Assembly (NCBI GenBank): GCA_011040095.1
Contig: DRDE01000038.1
Coordinates: 1-37,989 of the forward strand
Reading direction: 5' to 3'
Length of the DNA stretch: 37,989 nt
Origin: Nitrospirota bacterium
GTDB lineage: Bacteria > Nitrospirota > Thermodesulfovibrionia > UBA6902
Below are positions 33,538 through 37,989 of this stretch, in pieces. Position 1 is the first letter of the stretch; every line of letters starts with the position of its first letter. Made by a program: the position numbers and the translations under genes. The notes beneath the pieces were generated by a model. The model was not told the DNA's origin. It searched no databases and saw only the letters and a program-made list of their open reading frames with translations.

Positions 33538-33828
33538 ATGATTGGAAAAAGAAAACCCACTCATCCTGGAGAAGTCCTGAGTGAAGATGTTATTAAGCCC
33601 TTGGGACTTACAGTAACTGAGGCTGCTAAACGACTGCGAGTCAGCAGAAAAACTTTGTCTGCCTTGCTGAACGGCAGGGCATCATTAAGCCCTGAAATGG
33701 CGGTGAGAATAGCAAAAGCAACAAATACTTCACCGGAGAGCTGGCTGTATATGCAGGCAAAGCTGGACCTCTGGATTGCAGCCAAAAAATCGCCAAAGGT
33801 TCAAGACCTTAAAGCAATTGCTGTATAA
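33538..33828 (+). CDS. higA: HigA-family antitoxin (XRE helix-turn-helix)
   Basis: 96 aa, typical of the HigA addiction-module family: RKPTHPGEVLSEDVIKPLGL, then an XRE-type HTH, TVTEAAKRLRVSRKTLSALL, NGRASLSPEMAVRIAKAT, and the closing SWLYMQAKLDLWIA. It binds its own operator and normally neutralises the HigB mRNA interferase. AAGGAG precedes the ATG. Because higB upstream is reduced to 13 codons, it is an orphan here; it may persist as a repressor or as an anti-addiction protein against HigB of other loci. Confidence 0.9.
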   Translation: MIGKRKPTHPGEVLSEDVIKPLGLTVTEAAKRLRVSRKTLSALLNGRASLSPEMAVRIAKATNTSPESWLYMQAKLDLWIAAKKSPKVQDLKAIAV

Positions 33829-33922
33829 TATTACCGGATCACGCAGTTAGATAAAAATTTTTTTATCGAGATATTATTGGATGTAAATAAATCGACAATA
33901 ATTTTATATACAGGAGGTAAAC

Positions 33923-35140
33923 GTGAAAAGTGTAGAAATAAAACCGGATATATACCTGGTAGGCGCAATTGACTGGGCAGTAAGGGATTTCCACGGATAT
34001 GTAACCCCGAACGGGACCACATACAACAACTATCTTATAATGGATGAGCAGATAACCCTTGTCGACACGGTCAAACATGACTTTGTGCGTCATACCGTAA
34101 AAAATATCATGAACCTGACCGATCCCTCGAAGATCGTAAATCTGATCATCAATCATATCGAGCCGGACCATGCAAGCAGTGTAGACAAAATTATGTCGCT
34201 TGCTCCGGACGCGACTATTTATATAACCGCCAAGGGCAAAAAAGGGCTTGACAGGCATTTTGATACATCAAAATGGAATTTCAGGATAGTTAAGACAGGG
34301 GATACACTCAATACCGGTAAATATACCCTTGTATTTCTTGAAACCCCTATGCTCCACTGGCCCGATTCAATGATGACCTATGTTAAAGAGGCAAAACTCC
34401 TTATTTCACAGGATGCATTCGGACAGCATCTTGCAACCTCTGCAAGGTTTGATGATGAATTTATTGAGAATGCTTCGCTCTGTGAACTGGAGGATTCCAT
34501 AATCGATTACTATGCAAATATTCTCATGCCATTCGGACAGCTTATCAAATCAAAGCTGTCAGAGGTGCAGAAGCTCGGACTTGAAATAGACATGATTGCA
34601 CCCGACCATGGAATAATATGGAGAAAAGACCCGGGAAGCATAATGCAGAAATATCTCGATATGGCTGATGGAAAGGCGAACCTGAGTATATCGTTAATTT
34701 ACGATACCATGTGGAACAGTACGGAGCGTATGACAATCCCGATAATGCAGGGGATAAGAGACGAGGGCCTTGATTGCAAGGTAATAAAGCTTCGTTCAAC
34801 ACCCATGAGTGTTGCAATAAAAGAATTCTGGAAGTCAAGGGGATGTCTCATCGGAAGCCCTACCCTCAATAATTTATTATTCCCTTCTGTAGCCGAATTC
34901 CTGACTCACCTCAGGGGATTACGCCCTAAAAACAGGATAATGGGGGCATTCGGCAGTTACGGATGGGGCGGCGGAGCAGTAAAAGAAGCTTATGAAGAAT
35001 TTAAAAAGATGAAGATAGAAATCCTTGAGCCCGGTATCGAGGTACTTTACAGACCGTCAATGGATGATGAGTCAAAGTGCTATGAATTCGGCGGGGATTT
35101 CGCTAAAAAAGTTAAAGAGTATCATAAGAATTTTGAGTAG
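33923..35140 (+). CDS. flavodiiron protein (FprA-type)
   Basis: 405 aa, GTG start with AGGAGG six bases upstream. The N-terminal metallo-beta-lactamase domain carries the diiron ligands H78-x-E80-x-D82-H83 (NHIEPDHASS), H145 (MLHWPDS), D164 (SQDAFGQH) and H229 (APDHGIIW). The C-terminal flavodoxin domain (about 255-400) shows ISLIYDTMWNSTERM and GSPTLNNLLFPSVAEFL for FMN. Reduces O2 to water and/or NO to N2O in the cytoplasm of anaerobes. There is no fused or neighbouring rubredoxin, so the electron donor is encoded elsewhere. An anaerobic or microaerophilic life is implied. Confidence 0.95.
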   Translation: MKSVEIKPDIYLVGAIDWAVRDFHGYVTPNGTTYNNYLIMDEQITLVDTVKHDFVRHTVKNIMNLTDPSKIVNLIINHIEPDHASSVDKIMSLAPDATIYITAKGKKGLDRHFDTSKWNFRIVKTGDTLNTGKYTLVFLETPMLHWPDSMMTYVKEAKLLISQDAFGQHLATSARFDDEFIENASLCELEDSIIDYYANILMPFGQLIKSKLSEVQKLGLEIDMIAPDHGIIWRKDPGSIMQKYLDMADGKANLSISLIYDTMWNSTERMTIPIMQGIRDEGLDCKVIKLRSTPMSVAIKEFWKSRGCLIGSPTLNNLLFPSVAEFLTHLRGLRPKNRIMGAFGSYGWGGGAVKEAYEEFKKMKIEILEPGIEVLYRPSMDDESKCYEFGGDFAKKVKEYHKNFE

Positions 35141-35160
35141 TATTTATAAAAATCGCCCCC

Positions 35161-36252
35161 ATGAAAAAGATTAGCGAACTATCGGCAGGCCCGGGATTCC
35201 TTGTGACTGCAGCGGCATTCGTTGTTGTGATCGCAGGGATACAGGCCGCAGAATCCATCCTGGTCCCATTTTTAATAGCCGTATTTATTGCAGTCATTTG
35301 CGCACCTCCGTTATTCTGGCTGCAGAGGAAAAAGGTTCCCGCGGTTCTCTCCATGCTAATAGTAGTGTCAGGGGCGATTGTGATCGGGTTAGCCATAATG
35401 ACATTGGTCGGCACATCCCTGAATGACTTTTCGCAGGCCCTGCCTTCTTACCAGGCAAGCCTCCAGGAAAAAATGTCCGGGTTCATGGGGTGGCTGGAAG
35501 GTATGGGTGTGGATATTTACAAGGAAGGGGTGATTAAGGCGTTGAACCCCGGTTTTGCCATGAAACTTGTCGCAAGCCTGCTCACCAGGTTAGGCAGTGT
35601 GCTCACCAATTCATTCATGATATTGCTTACGGTTATCTTCATTCTGCTGGAGGCATCGGGCTTCCCAAACAAATTGCGCGCTGTATCGGATAAGCCGGAT
35701 GCATCATTCGGCAATTTTAACAGTTTCATAAAAAACATCAACCGCTATATGGTGATCAAGACCTTGACAAGCCTGGCAACGGGCATTGCCATTGCAGCCT
35801 GGCTGATTTTCCTCGGCGTCAATCATCCTTTGCTCTGGGGGCTGCTGGCCTTTTTGCTTAATTATGTGCCGAATATCGGCTCGGTAATTGCCGCGGCCCC
35901 GGCCATACTCCTGGCATTAATACAGCTCGGGTCCGGCCCTGCGCTCCTGACAGGGCTTGGATATGCAGTGGTAAATATAATAATCGGAAGCATAATTGAA
36001 CCGAAGATCATGGGAAGAGGGCTTGGATTATCAACATTAGTCGTGTTCCTCTCGCTGGTCTTCTGGGGCTGGGTGCTGGGTCCTGTAGGCATGCTCCTCT
36101 CAGTGCCTTTAACTATGGCCGTGAAGATCGCCCTGGACAGCAATGAAGAGACCCGGTGGATTGCTGTTTTACTCGGTTCCGAAGGATCAATCCGGAATGT
36201 TTTGCAGGCTGAACACAGTGGCACAAGCAAGGAAAAACCCGGCGCCGAATAA
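35161..36252 (+). CDS. AI-2E family transporter (PerM/TqsA-like)
   Basis: 363 aa integral membrane protein with about eight hydrophobic segments. Family features: the opening double helix (FLVTAAAFVVVIAGIQAAES, LVPFLIAVFIAVICAPPLFW), a long amphipathic middle, then INRYMVIKTLTSLATGIAIA, LLWGLLAFLLNYVPNIGSVI and GLSTLVVFLSLVFWGWVLGP near the end. Members export autoinducer-2 or work as ion antiporters; the substrate cannot be read from sequence. It starts 20 bp after the flavodiiron gene, probably as a loose operon, and faces glnE convergently. No obvious Shine-Dalgarno. Confidence 0.88.
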   Translation: MKKISELSAGPGFLVTAAAFVVVIAGIQAAESILVPFLIAVFIAVICAPPLFWLQRKKVPAVLSMLIVVSGAIVIGLAIMTLVGTSLNDFSQALPSYQASLQEKMSGFMGWLEGMGVDIYKEGVIKALNPGFAMKLVASLLTRLGSVLTNSFMILLTVIFILLEASGFPNKLRAVSDKPDASFGNFNSFIKNINRYMVIKTLTSLATGIAIAAWLIFLGVNHPLLWGLLAFLLNYVPNIGSVIAAAPAILLALIQLGSGPALLTGLGYAVVNIIIGSIIEPKIMGRGLGLSTLVVFLSLVFWGWVLGPVGMLLSVPLTMAVKIALDSNEETRWIAVLLGSEGSIRNVLQAEHSGTSKEKPGAE

Positions 36253-36293
36253 TCGGGTCGTCTTCAAATGTCACTGCACCCGCTGCTGCGGCG

Positions 36294-37989
36294 TCAAACG
36301 GCATCCCCTGCCATTGTAACTGCCAGAACCTTATCCCTGAGCGCCCGCAGATAATTCAGGAATTCCCCCGGTGTCCTGTGGTCCATAAACCTTGCCGACA
36401 GCTCTGTAATATATGCACCCTCGGCAATTACCTGTTCTTCATTAAGCCTCAAAAAAGTTTGAAGCCTTCTGTAATATTCATAGGCACTGAAAAGTGTGTC
36501 CCTCTCCGCAGGGTTCAGTATTTGCTTTTTAGCCAAGCGGCTGATTGCCGCCAACGTGTTCTGCACCAGGATTTCCGGGAATCTCCGCGCATGGTGAAGC
36601 TGCAGGAACTGGACATAAAACTCTATCTCTTTGATCCCCCCGCTGCCGAGTTTTATATCCATGCCCTCTGCCTCATGTGAGAGCTCTTTTATTATCCTTG
36701 CTCTCATTGCCGTAATATCGTCTTTCCTGATATCACTTCCTCTTTGCAGTATCACATCTTTCGCCATATTAATAAATGACCGGGAGAGTTTTTCATTCCC
36801 TCCGAGCGGCCTTGCCTTGAGAAGGGCCTGTATCTCCCAGTTCCGGGCGTTTTTAAGATAATAGTTCCTGTATCCCTCAATGTCTTTAACAAGTATCCCC
36901 TTTGATCCGTCAGGCCTTAATCTCGTGTCCACGCTATAGAGCATCCCCATGTCAGTGTATGATGTGAGGACTTTCATTATCTTTTCGGCAAGTGTCATGG
37001 CCTCCGGCGACCCGGATACAAAAACTATATCAATATCCGATCCAAAGGTCATTTCCCGGCCCCCGAGTTTTCCGAAGGCTATGACGGATAATTCATTACA
37101 CCCGAATTTTTGGAGAATCACTTTGATAATTGCCTCTGCAAGATGTGACAGGCCCCTGAAAAGGTCTTCTGTTTTCAGGATTCCAAGGAGGAACAGCATG
37201 CCGGAACGCACTTCTTCAAACCTCCTGTACCTTGCAAGCTCTGAATTGAAATCCTTACTTCCCTCTGTGGTCCGGCGTAATTCCCCCTCCATATTGCCGA
37301 GGCTTTTAACTATACTCCATTCTTCTATCAATATATCGAGATAGTAGTGGCTGCTCAGGAATATCCTTGTGAGATAGGGACTGAGAGAGAATATTTTCGT
37401 GATGCCCGTCATTAATTCTTTAAGCTCCATAATGGCCGTGAGATGGGCTGTTTTTATATCATACGTTGTCAAGAGGCTTTCAAGCCCTGCAAGCGCCCTG
37501 TCCGGGCTTTCGGCCGTCAGGGCGTTTTCAAGGAGCCGGGGCATGACCTCTCTTATAAGGGAACGTTCCTGCATGGTTCGAAAGGCGCTCATATGCTCTC
37601 TTATGTTTTTCATGTTAATCAGGCATTTCCCGGCATGCCTTACCTTCCTGAATGAAAGGTATCCGGAGAGCTCTTCATCACTCAGTTTTCCCTCAAGCAG
37701 GTTCAATGCCTCGGCATGGACGTCCTCCCTGGTGCCGAGCAGAGAGTTGTACATATTTTTTGTCTGCATCCTCCTGAGACGCAGACTTGCAAGGAAATCA
37801 CTTTTAGACGGAAAACCCATCGACCTTGCGATAACCTCCGTCTCTTCATCGGATGGCGGAAGCGTATGAGTCTGCAGGTCTTCTTTCATCTGGAGATAGT
37901 GCTCAAGACGTCTGAGGAAAAGATAGTTTCCTCGGAGAGTGACGAGGTCCTCTTCCGGCGCCATCTTCATCTCCCGGAGTACGCGTATG
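36294..37989 (-). CDS. glnE: glutamine synthetase adenylyltransferase/deadenylylase, C-terminal part
   Basis: At least 564 codons, open to the right window edge (read as IRVLREMKMAPEEDLVTL there), so the N-terminal half is outside. What remains is the end of the deadenylylase half (NYLFLRRLEHYLQMKEDLQT), the helical linker, and the complete adenylylase half. The latter has ELSVIAFGKLGGREMTFGSD followed by IDIVF (GSxxD nucleotidyltransferase motif), DTRLRPDGSKGILV, KEIEFYVQFLQLHHARRFPE, and a C-terminal RRLQTFLRLNEEQ region. GlnE adds AMP to or removes it from glutamine synthetase according to nitrogen status. Convergent with the AI-2E gene. Confidence 0.94.
   Translation of the reverse strand, partial: IRVLREMKMAPEEDLVTLRGNYLFLRRLEHYLQMKEDLQTHTLPPSDEETEVIARSMGFPSKSDFLASLRLRRMQTKNMYNSLLGTREDVHAEALNLLEGKLSDEELSGYLSFRKVRHAGKCLINMKNIREHMSAFRTMQERSLIREVMPRLLENALTAESPDRALAGLESLLTTYDIKTAHLTAIMELKELMTGITKIFSLSPYLTRIFLSSHYYLDILIEEWSIVKSLGNMEGELRRTTEGSKDFNSELARYRRFEEVRSGMLFLLGILKTEDLFRGLSHLAEAIIKVILQKFGCNELSVIAFGKLGGREMTFGSDIDIVFVSGSPEAMTLAEKIMKVLTSYTDMGMLYSVDTRLRPDGSKGILVKDIEGYRNYYLKNARNWEIQALLKARPLGGNEKLSRSFINMAKDVILQRGSDIRKDDITAMRARIIKELSHEAEGMDIKLGSGGIKEIEFYVQFLQLHHARRFPEILVQNTLAAISRLAKKQILNPAERDTLFSAYEYYRRLQTFLRLNEEQVIAEGAYITELSARFMDHRTPGEFLNYLRALRDKVLAVTMAGDAV

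Overview
The window reads as a piece of chromosome from an uncultured, probably anaerobic or microaerophilic, Gram-negative bacterium. Pointers are lipoproteins and signal peptides, one PEP-CTERM protein, a flavodiiron protein, BioW-type biotin synthesis, many two-gene toxin-antitoxin remnants, and several families of short dispersed repeats. This combination would fit Nitrospirota or Desulfobacterota-like lineages, but no 16S or other decisive marker is present, so the assignment is an inference.

Layout. (1) 1-1471, minus strand: the 5' part of a secreted tandem-repeat protein, frameshifted and cut by the window edge. (2) 1472-2350: non-coding, with two MITE-like repeats. (3) 2351-11644, plus strand: a secreted or surface cluster of a PEP-CTERM protein, a 1262-aa PKD/discoidin/FlgD-like protein with its own sigma-70 promoter, a 1243-aa RHS/YD-repeat protein with a variable tip, and a beta-propeller protein. 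(4) 11645-14700: a small toxin-antitoxin island (PIN toxin with a small antitoxin, a broken hicBA, a nucleotidyltransferase with a small partner, a DUF4258/YgiT-finger pair). (5) 14827-17778: the secreted theme resumes with a TolB-like propeller, a FlgD-Ig lipoprotein and a DUF1573 lipoprotein. (6) 17983-18650: another PIN gene with a small partner, followed directly by a second copy of a 143-bp MITE. (7) 18860-22708: a ferric-iron-type ABC transporter (binding protein, fused permease, ATPase) ending in an exported ChrB-C-like protein.

(8) 29550 down to 23093, minus strand: promoter, tRNA-Val(GAC), thrS, infC, rpmI, rplT, pheS, pheT, the classic translation operon. Here it has unusual features: infC appears to start at AUA, thrS has no NTG start and appears to start at AUU, ThrRS lacks the TGS domain, PheT lacks the EMAP-like tRNA-binding domain, and repeats sit between rpmI and rplT and between pheS and pheT. 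(9) 32624-29585, minus strand: acylphosphatase, then bioB-bioW-diacylglycerol kinase-like, overlapping by a few bases. (10) 32625-33477: repeat-rich DNA with a nested 179-bp MITE, then a higBA locus in which higB is reduced to 13 codons. (11) 33923-36252, plus strand: flavodiiron protein and an AI-2E-family transporter. (12) 36294 to the right edge, minus strand: the C-terminal part of glnE.

No CRISPR array, rRNA or complete transposase gene was seen. The most noteworthy themes are the non-canonical starts and domain losses in the thrS-pheT operon, the two gutted toxin-antitoxin loci (hicBA and higBA), the MITEs with recognisable target-site duplications, and the RHS tip with its downstream propeller gene.
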